Shown here: piece by piece, positions 1 through 7,267 of the stretch
Position numbering within the stretch: position 1 is the first letter of the stretch
Layout of the letters: the number at the start of each line of letters is the position of its first letter
NCBI GenBank assembly: GCA_045651765.1
Contig: JAZRSY010000003.1
Span: 1-64,000 of the forward strand
DNA: 64,000 bases
DNA from: SIG565 sp045651765
GTDB lineage: Bacteria > Bacillota > Clostridia > Oscillospirales > Acutalibacteraceae
Direction of reading: 5' to 3'
The notes under the pieces: model-generated
Database searches by the model: none
Told to the model about the DNA's origin: nothing
Seen by the model: the letters and a program-made list of their open reading frames with translations, nothing else
Position numbers and translations under genes: made by a program

Positions 1-253
1 TGCATCGGTGATATTACCTGCAGCATCGTAAGTAAAGTTTTCGCTTGAGATAACACTGTCACATTCATTTCTGATAGTGCGGTTTGTTACTCTATTAAGG
101 TTATCATAAGTATAACATATTTTGGTATTATCCGCAAGATGCAAAAGAACAGTTGGGGCAAAACCCACTCGTTCCCTATCAACGCTTATGAAAATTAAGC
201 CCGACAAAAATTGTAATTGTTGGAAATATATGCCAGAATTTTATTGATTTTAA
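1..253 (-). pseudogene. RHS/YD-repeat protein fragment, cut by the window edge
   Basis: The minus-strand frame is open from 253 to the window edge. Its lower part reads as RHS (YD) repeat sequence, with two YD motifs (CYTYDNLNRV and FTYDAAGNITD) spaced as in RHS shells, which encapsulate toxins or adhesins at the cell surface. The part above about position 120 (for example the segment RERVGFAPTVLL) does not look like RHS sequence, and no start codon with a ribosome binding site is visible. It is therefore probably a 5'-truncated remnant or recombination junction. The rest of the gene, if any, lies outside the window. Confidence 0.6.
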
Positions 254-289
254 CTAAATTAATTCGTATAATATAAATGAGGTGAAAAA

Positions 290-1150
290 ATGAAAAAAAT
301 TATTTTAATTTATATAATTATTCTGCTTATTCTATGTGGCTGTAAAAATGTGCAAAATTCAAACAATTTACAGGACTACAACTATTATGTTGATACAAAA
401 ACAAACTACGTTTCTATCAAAGCTTATTCAGGAAATGAAACCGAAATTATAATTCCCGAAGAAATTGAGGGTACACCTGTTAAATACATAGGTAGTTTTG
501 CTTTTGAAAACAACACAAAAATTGAAAAGGTTATATTCCCTGATAATCTTGTTACAATAGGAAGTAATGCTTTTAGTGGTTGCACTAATTTAGAAGATGT
601 TGAATTTGGCCAAAATTTGAAAGGCATTTCTGATGAAGCTTTTAAAGGATGCACAAATCTTAAGAAAGTTATTTTGCCCGACTCACTTGGAACTGTTGAC
701 ACAAACGCTTTTTTAGGTTGCGAAAAGTTGGAGAAATTATATATCCCCGACACCGAAATTATCTTAGGCGAATCAGCTTTTTCAAATTGCTACTCATTAA
801 CTGAGGTTAAAATTACTAAAAATGTAAAACTCATTTCCGCAAGTCAGTTTTATGATTGCGAGAATTTGAAAATCGTTATTATAGAAGATGGTGTGAAATC
901 TTTAGGTTATACCACCTTCGCTGGCAAAAACAAACTGGAAAATGTTATAATTCCCGCAAGTGTTACAACGTTTAAAGGCTCACCTTTTAAAAATTGCACA
1001 TCCTTAAAAACAATTAAGTTTCTTGGAAATGCTCCTGAAGACTTTGAGAGCGGTGCACTTGATAGAAAAGTAGAAATCCACTATAAAAAAGGAACCTCTG
1101 GCTGGGATAATAAAGTGTTCAGCAAATACAAAATGGTTGAGTTTGAGTAG
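290..1150 (+). CDS. Leucine-rich-repeat (BspA/LRR_5-like) lipoprotein
   Basis: The 286-residue product has a lipoprotein signal peptide (hydrophobic stretch, lipobox LILCGC, Cys about 18) and should be anchored to the outer face of the membrane. The mature part carries successive LRR_5 repeats of the form AFxxCxxLxxVxxPxxLxxIGxxAF, typical of BspA-like adhesins of gut bacteria. The ATG follows GAGGTG at normal spacing. Twelve bases downstream starts a second, shorter protein of the same type, so the two are probably co-transcribed paralogues. The ligand cannot be told from sequence. A structural or adhesive surface role is inferred from the family. Confidence 0.85.
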   Translation: MKKIILIYIIILLILCGCKNVQNSNNLQDYNYYVDTKTNYVSIKAYSGNETEIIIPEEIEGTPVKYIGSFAFENNTKIEKVIFPDNLVTIGSNAFSGCTNLEDVEFGQNLKGISDEAFKGCTNLKKVILPDSLGTVDTNAFLGCEKLEKLYIPDTEIILGESAFSNCYSLTEVKITKNVKLISASQFYDCENLKIVIIEDGVKSLGYTTFAGKNKLENVIIPASVTTFKGSPFKNCTSLKTIKFLGNAPEDFESGALDRKVEIHYKKGTSGWDNKVFSKYKMVEFE

Positions 1151-1161
1151 GTAGGTGTGTC

Positions 1162-1692
1162 ATGAAAAAATTTGCATTATTAGCCGCATTACTTTGTTTA
1201 TCAGCAACTATTTGTGGATGTGGAGAAAAAGCACCTGTCGAAACCCCTGCATATCTTTTTGATTATTACTTAAATTCCGAAGAGGGATATGCCGTAATTA
1301 ACGGGTATTACGGAGATGATTCTATTGTTATAATACCCGCTGAAATCGAGGGTTATGAGGTTTTGGGTATTGGTTATTGGGCATTTTGGCAAAATAATAA
1401 AATAAAATCAGTAACCTTGCCTGATAGTGTTGAGAATATAGCTTTGTATGCCTTTGCTTTGTGTAAAAATCTGCATACTATAAAATTCGGTGAAAGATTA
1501 AATACCATTGATGAAAACGCCTTCCAACTTTGCACCGCACTTGAAAATATTACATTTACCGGTGAGCCAATCGCAATTCGCGGCGGGTTCACCTTCGGTA
1601 GTTCAAATAAAAATATAAAAATTTATTATCCAAAAGATAAACTCGGTTGGGAAGAACGAATAACCGATGATTATACTTTTATTGAGTATTAA
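1162..1692 (+). CDS. Short leucine-rich-repeat lipoprotein
   Basis: A 176-residue lipoprotein (lipobox ATICGC) with two to three LRR_5 repeats (NKIKSVTLPDSVENIALYAF, then NLHTIKFGERLNTIDENAF). Its N-terminal linker (YLNSEEGYAVINGYYG followed by IPAEIEG) parallels that of the larger LRR lipoprotein just upstream (IIPEEIEG), so the pair most likely arose by duplication. Spacing of 12 bases and a GTAGGTGTGTC leader before the ATG support a bicistronic unit. A strong hairpin terminator follows. Function is unknown beyond surface display. Confidence 0.8.
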   Translation: MKKFALLAALLCLSATICGCGEKAPVETPAYLFDYYLNSEEGYAVINGYYGDDSIVIIPAEIEGYEVLGIGYWAFWQNNKIKSVTLPDSVENIALYAFALCKNLHTIKFGERLNTIDENAFQLCTALENITFTGEPIAIRGGFTFGSSNKNIKIYYPKDKLGWEERITDDYTFIEY

Positions 1693-1731
1693 TTTATAAT
1701 CTATGTACAGACTTATTAATAATTAAATTTG

Positions 1732-1765
1732 AAATCCATACCAGATATTCATCTGGTATGGATTT
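1732..1765. terminator. Bidirectional intrinsic terminator
   Basis: A perfect 15-bp stem (AAATCCATACCAGAT and its complement, loop ATTC) with A and T tracts on both sides lies between the convergent LRR lipoprotein gene and the Ig-like gene. It can stop transcription from either side. Confidence 0.9.
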
Positions 1766-1798
1766 TTAAATTTAATATTTTTTTTGAATAAAACTATT

Positions 1799-3724
1799 TT
1801 ATAATGTAATATGTTGATTAATATCAAACAATTTTAAAATTTGTCCGTTTGTAAGCATTAAATTAATGTCATAATTAGTTTCTTTTAAACAATAATCAAT
1901 TATTGCACAATAATATTTAGGACTTGTTGTTAAACTATTCATTAAATCATTAAAACTCTTAAATACCCCTAAATAATCAAATACCGTCCGGAATAATTCA
2001 CTTGCATTATATTCTTGTTTTGCAATATAAATCGAAGCCTGAGTATATGCATTTTCATATTCCTCATAATAATACAGAACGCTCATTTTTAGTAAAGTTC
2101 CTACTGCATCAATAACCATATCACCAACCTCTGAAGGACAAATTGTTTGTAGAACAGAGAAGACAAAATCTAAAATGTTTAATAAAACCTCTGAATCATC
2201 TCTTTTATTATAAACGCCAAAATATGATTCTGACTCTGATACTATTTCTCTTAAGTTTTCCCTATCCTCAGTTGGCTGCCAGAGCCCCTCAGGTGATTTA
2301 CGATAATATTTAGGTTTGCGTTTAAATAAAAGCTCAAAAATCCGATCTTTATATTCAAGTGCATTTTTTAATGCTATGTCATTATTGGTACATTCTCGAA
2401 AATAGTAGTCTGCTCGATACCAAACATACGCTGCAACTCCATGAGGGTCTATTGCATATAATAATTTAATCTCATCGTCCGAATTCTCTCTCGGTGTTTT
2501 ATCAGTATTAATAGGATCATTTTCATCATAATTCGTATAACAATTAAACAATGAACGATACTTTGGAACTTGATAAAACTCATCTGGTTCATAAATAATA
2601 TCTCTATCTACAGTCTTCCAAATTTTATTTGAAGATTTAAAGGTAACCAAATTATGTAGACCATCCTCCTCTATCATAACAGTATCTATAAAAACCTTGA
2701 TTTCACAAATATCTGTGCGCTCACCATCATCAGTAGTAGCAGTAATTGTAGTAGTACCTGCCATTTTAGCAGTTACTTTACCTGTATATAATCCTACAGT
2801 TGCAACATTTTCATTGCTGCTGCACCAAGTAACCGTTTGGTTTGTGGCATTGCTTGGTGTAATTGAAGCACATAGATATTCTATGTCACCTACATTCATA
2901 GTTAAACTTGTAGGACAAACTTCAACTCCTGTGACAGCAACAGGAGGATTGACCGTAATAGTACAATATCCTTTTTTGTTGCTACCATCTTGAGCAGTTG
3001 CAGTAATTGTTGCCGTACCTGTTCCTTGTGCTATTACAAGTCCAGTATCAGGGTTTACTGTAGCAACACTTGTTTTATTACTGCTCCACGCAACACATTT
3101 GTTTGTAGCGTTGGCAGGACACACCGTTTCGTACAAATAAGCAGAGCTTCCTATGTTCATAGTCTTACTTGATGGACTTACCGTTACTGATGTAACCAAA
3201 ATATCCTCTGTTACATTAACATAACATCTGGCATATTCACCACTACCGTCTTGTGCTTCAGCGTAAATATATGCATATCCACTTGCTTTTGCAGTAACTA
3301 CACCACTACTTACTGTTGCTACACTCGGGTTTGTACTGCTCCAACAAATAGATTTATTGGTTGCGTTGGTAGGACAAACAGTAGCATATAAATCAAATGT
3401 ATCTCCCTTTTCAAGTGAAATACTTGACCTATTAAGTGTTATAGAATTAACATATATTGTATCGCTTGTTACATTTACGGTAATATAATCTTTCTTGCTA
3501 CTGTCTACGATTGACTGTGCATATATATTCGCAGTACCCGGTGCTTTAGCATAAATATATCCGCTTGAAGCGTTTACAGTCGCAACACTTGGACTATCAC
3601 TATACCATTCTACACCTGTATTACAATTACTACTAGCATTAACAATAGCATATGCACCGTAATACCATTTGCCTGTTTCTATTGTTGTACAACTTGGATA
3701 TACATTTACTGAATAAACAGACAT
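1799..3724 (-). CDS. Bacterial Ig-like (Big_2) repeat protein with unrecognised C-terminal domain
   Basis: The 641-residue protein has four tandem Big_2 domains (about residues 4-88, 89-174, 175-261 and 262-346), each with the WSSxxxSVATV core and a closing xxGxxxITAT strand. A C-terminal domain of about 220 residues (421-641) starts with LLYAIDPHGVAAYV and contains DRIFELLFKRKPKYY and VSESESYFGVY. I do not recognise this domain, but a second copy lies at 4677-5330. No signal peptide is visible although Big_2 domains are usually extracellular, so it is either exported by another route or part of a larger surface or phage-like assembly. The start follows GGAGGT. Confidence 0.75.
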   Translation of the reverse strand: MSVYSVNVYPSCTTIETGKWYYGAYAIVNASSNCNTGVEWYSDSPSVATVNASSGYIYAKAPGTANIYAQSIVDSSKKDYITVNVTSDTIYVNSITLNRSSISLEKGDTFDLYATVCPTNATNKSICWSSTNPSVATVSSGVVTAKASGYAYIYAEAQDGSGEYARCYVNVTEDILVTSVTVSPSSKTMNIGSSAYLYETVCPANATNKCVAWSSNKTSVATVNPDTGLVIAQGTGTATITATAQDGSNKKGYCTITVNPPVAVTGVEVCPTSLTMNVGDIEYLCASITPSNATNQTVTWCSSNENVATVGLYTGKVTAKMAGTTTITATTDDGERTDICEIKVFIDTVMIEEDGLHNLVTFKSSNKIWKTVDRDIIYEPDEFYQVPKYRSLFNCYTNYDENDPINTDKTPRENSDDEIKLLYAIDPHGVAAYVWYRADYYFRECTNNDIALKNALEYKDRIFELLFKRKPKYYRKSPEGLWQPTEDRENLREIVSESESYFGVYNKRDDSEVLLNILDFVFSVLQTICPSEVGDMVIDAVGTLLKMSVLYYYEEYENAYTQASIYIAKQEYNASELFRTVFDYLGVFKSFNDLMNSLTTSPKYYCAIIDYCLKETNYDINLMLTNGQILKLFDINQHITL

Positions 3725-3828
3725 TTTTCTTTACCTCCATTATACATATTTTTATTCATCCTTTCAACTAAAACATTTTTCTTCGATTGCTTCCCAATCT
3801 TTTGCTGCCGCAAACTTAGTATAAAAAC

Positions 3829-3853
3829 AACCCTGACAATTAGTGTCAGGGTT
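3829..3853. terminator. Hairpin in the upstream region of the Ig-like gene
   Basis: A 10-bp perfect stem (AACCCTGACA and TGTCAGGGTT, loop ATTAG) followed by T-rich sequence on the minus strand. It is probably a terminator for leftward transcription entering from the right. The space from 3725 to 4063 holds this hairpin and the next one and no convincing gene. Confidence 0.65.
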
Positions 3854-3867
3854 AAAAAGTTTATTTT

Positions 3868-3919
3868 AAAAACATTAAAAGGGCGGTTTACGAAAGCCAG
3901 CCGCCCTTTTAATGTTTTT
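3868..3919. terminator. Strong bidirectional terminator hairpin
   Basis: A 19-bp perfect inverted repeat: left arm 3868-3886 with core AAAAGGGCGG, right arm 3901-3919 with core CCGCCCTTTT. The 14-base loop separates arms whose ends are A and T runs, so it should terminate in both directions and insulate the Ig-like gene from the rightward gene at 4064. Confidence 0.85.
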
Positions 3920-4063
3920 TATCAAGACAAGGAAACACCCTACCTTATCTACCAATACACACGAAACATCCTTGCAATACCTCAAAAAAAAGACATGCAT
4001 ATATTTTAAACTCTTCTTGCTTTTAACACATTTTTCCCATATAATAGAGTTGAGGTGACAGCG

Positions 4064-4594
4064 ATGCAAAAAGAAATTTTAACAAGAGATATTATTAAGC
4101 AAGAATTTCGAAAACAACAAATTTGGAACGCAAAAGGTGTTTGGATAGCGTTCATTTTATCAATAACATTATTATGTTTTATGCTTTATTTGTTTTTTAC
4201 CAATATAATTAATGGCATCGAAAGTCTTTTTATGATTGCTGTTTCTCTTTTTTTGGTATCTTTTTGTTGTTTCGCTCTATATAAAACCGTAAAAAACAGC
4301 CTGCTGGTTGACAAAAATAAGTTTTACATAACAAAAGACAAACTGATCCGTACGGAACAAAAAATTGTGGGAAGACGTCTAAACAAACCCTACGAATTAT
4401 ACTTCGCTTTCTATGGTTTATACTCTGTTCTTATATATAAACATCATTATAGCTGGTCTAAATTATATCATATGAGCGACGACGGAATTTATAACACCGC
4501 ACTGCTTGGCGATGAATATTATTTGGTTATCACCGAAGAGAAAAATATTTTATTAGCGTATAATACGAAGCTGTTTGAATTAAAAGACCAATGA
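4064..4594 (+). CDS. Two-TM membrane protein of unknown function
   Basis: A 176-residue product with a short basic N-terminus, two adjacent transmembrane helices (about residues 24-45 and 52-73) and a cytoplasmic-type C-terminal domain rich in aromatic residues (YFAFYGLYSVLIYKHHY). The arrangement resembles YcxB-like proteins, but I cannot place it with confidence. An upstream GTG at 4055 lies inside the GAGGTGA ribosome binding site, so the ATG at 4064, five bases after it, is the likely start. No operon partner is seen, and a terminator follows. Confidence 0.7.
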   Translation: MQKEILTRDIIKQEFRKQQIWNAKGVWIAFILSITLLCFMLYLFFTNIINGIESLFMIAVSLFLVSFCCFALYKTVKNSLLVDKNKFYITKDKLIRTEQKIVGRRLNKPYELYFAFYGLYSVLIYKHHYSWSKLYHMSDDGIYNTALLGDEYYLVITEEKNILLAYNTKLFELKDQ

Positions 4595-4636
4595 AGCGTT
4601 AATCTCAACCCTTAATAACCCTACTTGCTAACAGAC

Positions 4637-4669
4637 AAGTCCGCACCTACCATAGATAAGTGCGGACTT
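4637..4669. terminator. Bidirectional terminator
   Basis: A 10-bp stem AAGTCCGCAC/GTGCGGACTT with a 13-base loop between the convergent genes at 4064 and 4677, followed by TTATTTACTTTATT on the plus strand. Confidence 0.75.
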
Positions 4670-4676
4670 ATTTACT

Positions 4677-5330
4677 TTATTGCACAATCAAAGAATCATA
4701 AATGTTCTGTAACGCATGTATCTGTCCGTCTTGCATTTCCGCATAAACTAAATAATTAAGATCGTTAGCGCAATAACCAATGAGTTCTCTGTTATAATTA
4801 AGTTCAGGATTAAAACTATCAACTAGATCGTAAATATCACTATATACTGATACTAATTTATATGCCCAATCAATTTCTGTTCCATAAAGAGCATTCTCTT
4901 CAATTGAATTTATAATTCCAGCTGCAAGTCCATCTTTAATTGTACTAATAGAAAACAGAGCAATTTTAACTATCGTTTTTACAGTTTTATATTTATTATA
5001 AAGACTGGATAAAACCGGGATTTTAAAAATAACTGTTATTGCAACGTCAGTTATTAAGCAAAGAACGTCTTTAAATGATATTGTATTTTCATCCCAAATA
5101 GTATGCATCCCGAATATATTTTCTGACTCCGATAATACACCACTCAAATCACTGATATCTTCCGTCTCGTACCATTGGTTATCCGATGTACGCGCAAAAT
5201 ATTTAGGTTTTCTTCCAAATAACAGTTCAAAAACACGATCTTTTTCTTGTATAGTAGCTTCTAAACATTCCTTCTCCCCTGCAAATTTTTGCACATACGC
5301 TGCCACTCCATAGGGGTCTATCGCGTACAA
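4677..5330 (-). pseudogene. Truncated paralogue of the Ig-like protein C-terminal domain
   Basis: The reading frame aligns along its length with residues 421-641 of the Ig-like protein at 1799-3724. Shared blocks are LYAIDPxGVAAYV, EKDRVFELLFGRKPKYF, then LSESENIFGMH, and a related C-terminus ending in GQIxxL. Only a TTG is available as start and no ribosome binding site precedes it. In-frame codons upstream give only QPRRGL before a stop, next to a GC-rich palindrome (about 5329-5350). I read it as a paralogue that lost its N-terminal Big_2 part. It could also be a stand-alone domain gene with a cryptic start. Function unknown. Confidence 0.65.
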
Positions 5331-5396
5331 CAGCCCGCGACGCGGCTGTTAACCAAACTGTACCACAAATTTTAATTCTTATTATGAAAACAAAAA

Positions 5397-5426
5397 GAAA
5401 AACCATCCACAAGGGATGGTTTTCTT
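5397..5426 (-). terminator. Intrinsic terminator after the 5457-5879 gene
   Basis: Stem AAAACCATCC/GGATGGTTTT with loop ACAAG and flanking A/T runs, directly after the 36-nt repeat that closes the small membrane protein gene on the minus strand. Confidence 0.8.
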
Positions 5427-5462
5427 TTTGGGACCGACACTCAAAATGGAACCGGTCTAAAA
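5427..5462 (-). repeat. 36-nt 3' repeat element, copy 1
   Basis: This 36-nt sequence occurs again without any change at 6726-6761 in the same orientation. On the minus strand it overlaps the stop codon of the preceding gene and can fold with stem GACCG/CGGTC around a 16-base loop. In both copies an intrinsic terminator follows immediately. Confidence 0.85.
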
Positions 5463-5879
5463 ACCTTGATTTTCTTTGTTTTTTTTACACTCTCGCATTA
5501 TTTTTATATGTTTAACAATGGATATAACTTCAAGCACAAAAATTGCAAAATAATATACGCATACTAAACCAATATACATTCGTTTAGCGCTAAGTGCCCA
5601 CAGCTCCATAGGTATAGTTCCAACAATCAAAAAAGCCAATATACTGTTGAAAATAGGTTGGATTTTCTTAATTGCTTTCACTATTGACAAAATTGCATCA
5701 ATGAAATAAAAAAAGTAAATGATAATTTCTATATAATAAAGACCTATTCCTACCAGAAACCCTATATAGGCATCGCCACCTTTTAACGCATAAACAATTG
5801 ATGCTAAAACTAAAGCAGCCGTAACAACACTAATTAGCATTGCAATCATTGCAGGGATTTTTGTATATACTTTTTTCAT
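5457..5879 (-). CDS. Four-TM small membrane protein, unknown function
   Basis: A 140-residue protein with about four hydrophobic helices (roughly residues 10-32, 38-62, 78-95 and 103-125) and a basic C-terminus (KIMRECKKNKENQGF). No family is recognised. It has its own promoter and leader (5884-5928) and ribosome binding site AAGGTGGTGAT, and ends in a 36-nt repeat and terminator. The neighbouring unrelated gene at 6139-6561, also 140 residues, has an almost identical promoter-leader. That makes each look like an independent cassette rather than part of an operon. Confidence 0.7.
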   Translation of the reverse strand: MKKVYTKIPAMIAMLISVVTAALVLASIVYALKGGDAYIGFLVGIGLYYIEIIIYFFYFIDAILSIVKAIKKIQPIFNSILAFLIVGTIPMELWALSAKRMYIGLVCVYYFAIFVLEVISIVKHIKIMRECKKNKENQGF

Positions 5880-5883
5880 ATCA

Positions 5884-5928
5884 TCACCACCTTGGGTGTA
5901 TTATAGCATAAAAGCGGCGAAGCCGCAA
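5884..5928 (-). promoter_or_regulatory. Duplicated promoter-leader, copy 1
   Basis: On the minus strand: -35 TTGCGG (5923-5928), 17-bp spacer, -10 TATAAT (5900-5905), then the AAGGTGGTGA ribosome binding site. The -35 and spacer contain the small palindrome GCGGC-TTC-GCCGC. The 45-nt block matches 6566-6610 at 43 positions. Confidence 0.8.
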
Positions 5929-5931
5929 GAG

Positions 5932-6002
5932 TTCTTCACTATTCACTATTACTTATTACTTTCCAAAAATCCCGTTCATTATTTTTAGTGAAAAGTGAAG
6001 AA
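5932..6002. repeat. 17-bp inverted repeat (MITE-like arms)
   Basis: The arms TTCTTCACTATTCACTA and TAGTGAAAAGTGAAGAA match at 16 of 17 positions around a 37-base centre. It lies directly upstream of the promoter of the 5457-5879 gene. A different inverted repeat occupies the same place at 6616-6662. Confidence 0.75.
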
Positions 6003-6018
6003 TGAAAAGTGAAAAAGT

Positions 6019-6050
6019 AAAATCCCGAACGCTTTCGCATTCGGGATTTT
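6019..6050. terminator. Intrinsic terminator
   Basis: A perfect 11-bp stem AAAATCCCGAA/TTCGGGATTTT with a 10-base loop, T-rich on both sides. It lies about 90 bases beyond the stop codon of the leftward gene 6139-6561. Confidence 0.75.
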
Positions 6051-6138
6051 TGTCATTCGTGTCCGAAAAAGAACTGGGTGAAAACCGAGGTTTTTTTGTA
6101 AATGCCATTATTTAACCGTATTTTAGCAAATTCAAAAC

Positions 6139-6561
6139 TCAATTTATCATTTTTGCTTTTTTACGAGTTATTAACATTAGTATCGTTCCGGAACTAAAAA
6201 ACAACAAGCCGAGACACGGTACTACAAGTAATGCTAAATCTGTATGTTTTGAACCAATGTTTTGAGGATTATCAACATCATAATAAATTTCGATTTTTTC
6301 TCCTATATTCCATGAAGACGAATACATTTTAACAGTATTGTCATAAGATTCGCCGTCAACCTCGTATGTCAAATGAGTTTTATAACGTGTTCGCCATTTG
6401 CCGCCAGCATATTCCCGATAAGACTCAAAATCAGTGATTACTGCGGTTGTTTCTGCTTTATTACCATAATCAAAAGCATTTACGCAAAGAAATGCACCGC
6501 CAACTGAAAAAATTAAACCAAATATTATAAATATCAAAATAATAATTCTTAACTTCTTCAT
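6139..6561 (-). CDS. DUF3592-like two-TM membrane protein
   Basis: A 140-residue protein with an N-terminal helix (about 5-28), an extracytoplasmic beta-rich middle (TTAVITDFESYREYAGG, then THLTYEVDGESYDNTV, then GEKIEIYYDVDNPQNI) and a second helix near the C-terminus (about 108-130) ending in basic residues. The pattern xxYxVdGxxY...G..v.v.YDp.NP is that of DUF3592 proteins, whose function is unknown. It has its own promoter copy (6566-6610). Identity of the family is fairly clear, the role is not. Confidence 0.75.
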   Translation of the reverse strand: MKKLRIIILIFIIFGLIFSVGGAFLCVNAFDYGNKAETTAVITDFESYREYAGGKWRTRYKTHLTYEVDGESYDNTVKMYSSSWNIGEKIEIYYDVDNPQNIGSKHTDLALLVVPCLGLLFFSSGTILMLITRKKAKMIN

Positions 6562-6565
6562 ACAA

Positions 6566-6610
6566 TCACCACCTTGGGTATATTATAGCATAAAAGCGGC
6601 AAAGCCGCAA
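6566..6610 (-). promoter_or_regulatory. Duplicated promoter-leader, copy 2
   Basis: On the minus strand: -35 TTGCGG (6605-6610), 17-bp spacer with the GCGGC-TTT-GCCGC palindrome, -10 TATAAT (6582-6587) and AAGGTGGTGA. It differs from copy 1 (5884-5928) at two positions although the genes downstream are unrelated. Confidence 0.8.
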
Positions 6611-6615
6611 TAATT

Positions 6616-6662
6616 ATTCATTATTCATTCGAAAATCCGTTCTTCCTTAATGAATAATGAAT
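6616..6662. repeat. 14-bp perfect inverted repeat
   Basis: The arms ATTCATTATTCATT (6616-6629) and AATGAATAATGAAT (6649-6662) sit just upstream of promoter copy 2, the same position as the 17-bp inverted repeat next to copy 1. Confidence 0.75.
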
Positions 6663-6693
6663 GATGAATATTGAAAAATGAATAATACAAACA

Positions 6694-6723
6694 AAAATCC
6701 GTCCTCTTACGAGAACGGATTTT
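6694..6723 (-). terminator. Intrinsic terminator of the candidate small RNA
   Basis: Stem AAAATCCGT/ACGGATTTT with a 12-base loop, followed on the minus strand by TTTTTGTTTG. Confidence 0.75.
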
Positions 6724-6725
6724 CG

Positions 6726-6761
6726 TTTGGGACCGACACTCAAAATGGAACCGGTCTAAAA
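6726..6761 (-). repeat. 36-nt 3' repeat element, copy 2
   Basis: Identical over 36 nt to 5427-5462 and, like it, directly followed by a terminator on the minus strand. Confidence 0.85.
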
Positions 6762-6806
6762 CACTTGATTTTACCGAGCTTGGGCCCGGATTTTCTTTAC
6801 AGATAT

Positions 6807-6835
6807 ATTATAACATAAAAAAGCACTCTCTGCAA
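6807..6835 (-). promoter_or_regulatory. Sigma-A promoter reading leftward
   Basis: -35 TTGCAG (6830-6835), 17-bp spacer, -10 TATAAT (6807-6812). No coding gene follows before the terminator at 6694-6723. Confidence 0.65.
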
Positions 6836-7190
6836 CACAAAAATGCAGAAAGTCCCCTTGAAATTTATAACGGCAATGCAAAGCAAACGCCTGCAAAACT
6901 ACAACCGTTATCAAATAATATATTTAGTTGATAAAACACTTCTCTCCCCTATCAACGCATAGTTTACCCTAAAACTGCGTTGCAAAAGAAAAGCACTATT
7001 ATAACATCAATTGTCGGAATCCAAGAGACTGTTTCCTGCGCACAGAAACAAGACTTCCCTATTTTCTACTGCTTCACACTCTTCTCCACTTTCGTGGCCC
7101 CTATAGAAGAACCGAAACAGTTTAACTAAGAAATCTCCTTATGTTCACCCTTCGACTTGCCTTGTGCTTCAAGCCGTTCTGATGTTTTGT
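6836..7190. other. Intergenic stretch without a convincing gene
   Basis: No gene with a start and ribosome binding site is visible here. On the minus strand, which would be transcribed from the promoter at 7198-7226, there are local structures: a CCAC-GAAA-GTGG hairpin flanked by CTTCT/AGAAG, and a GTTTC/GAAAC stem. A 26-codon open stretch at the start (containing NKTSERLEAQGKSKGEHKEI) lacks an initiation codon and looks like the tail of a decayed gene. Confidence 0.4.
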
Positions 7191-7197
7191 TGTACTC

Positions 7198-7260
7198 ATT
7201 ATACCATTGCTAAAATGTCAGGTCAATGGGTTTTACGCAAACATGACCTGACAGGTCATG
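7198..7260 (-). promoter_or_regulatory. Leftward promoter with palindromic operator
   Basis: The minus strand has -35 TTGACC (7221-7226), a 17-bp spacer and -10 TATAAT (7198-7203). A 19-bp palindrome CATGACCTGACAGGTCATG (7242-7260) lies upstream, and a related half-site TGTCAGGTCA (7216-7225) overlaps the -35 box. The gene for an XRE regulator ends eight bases away and is the obvious candidate to bind here. Confidence 0.65.
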
Positions 7261-7267
7261 CAAATTT

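Larger units (their letters stand above)
6690..6800 (-). ncRNA. Candidate small RNA containing 36-nt repeat copy 2
   Basis: A good promoter (6807-6835) would start leftward transcription near 6800. The predicted RNA of about 110 nt holds no open frame of note. It contains a hairpin CCGGGC-CCAA-GCTCGG that pairs fully only as the minus-strand RNA (one G-U pair), then the 36-nt repeat (6726-6761) with stem GACCG/CGGTC, then an intrinsic terminator (6694-6723, stem AAAATCCGT/ACGGATTTT plus T run). It could instead be the 3' end of a gene lost by deletion, since the bases before the repeat resemble the tail of the 5457-5879 gene. Confidence 0.4.

Noticed and set aside
3875..4069. Minus-strand 64-codon frame (HRCHLNSIIWEK start)
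   Set aside because: It overlaps a strong terminator hairpin and the start of the rightward gene, and has no ribosome binding site or recognisable pattern.
6836..7190. 6S, SRP, tmRNA or RNase P RNA
   Set aside because: The stretch has local stems, but none of the conserved motifs of these RNAs (GGTCAGGTCC..GGAA of SRP, the RNase P core, a tmRNA tag frame with CCA end) are present.
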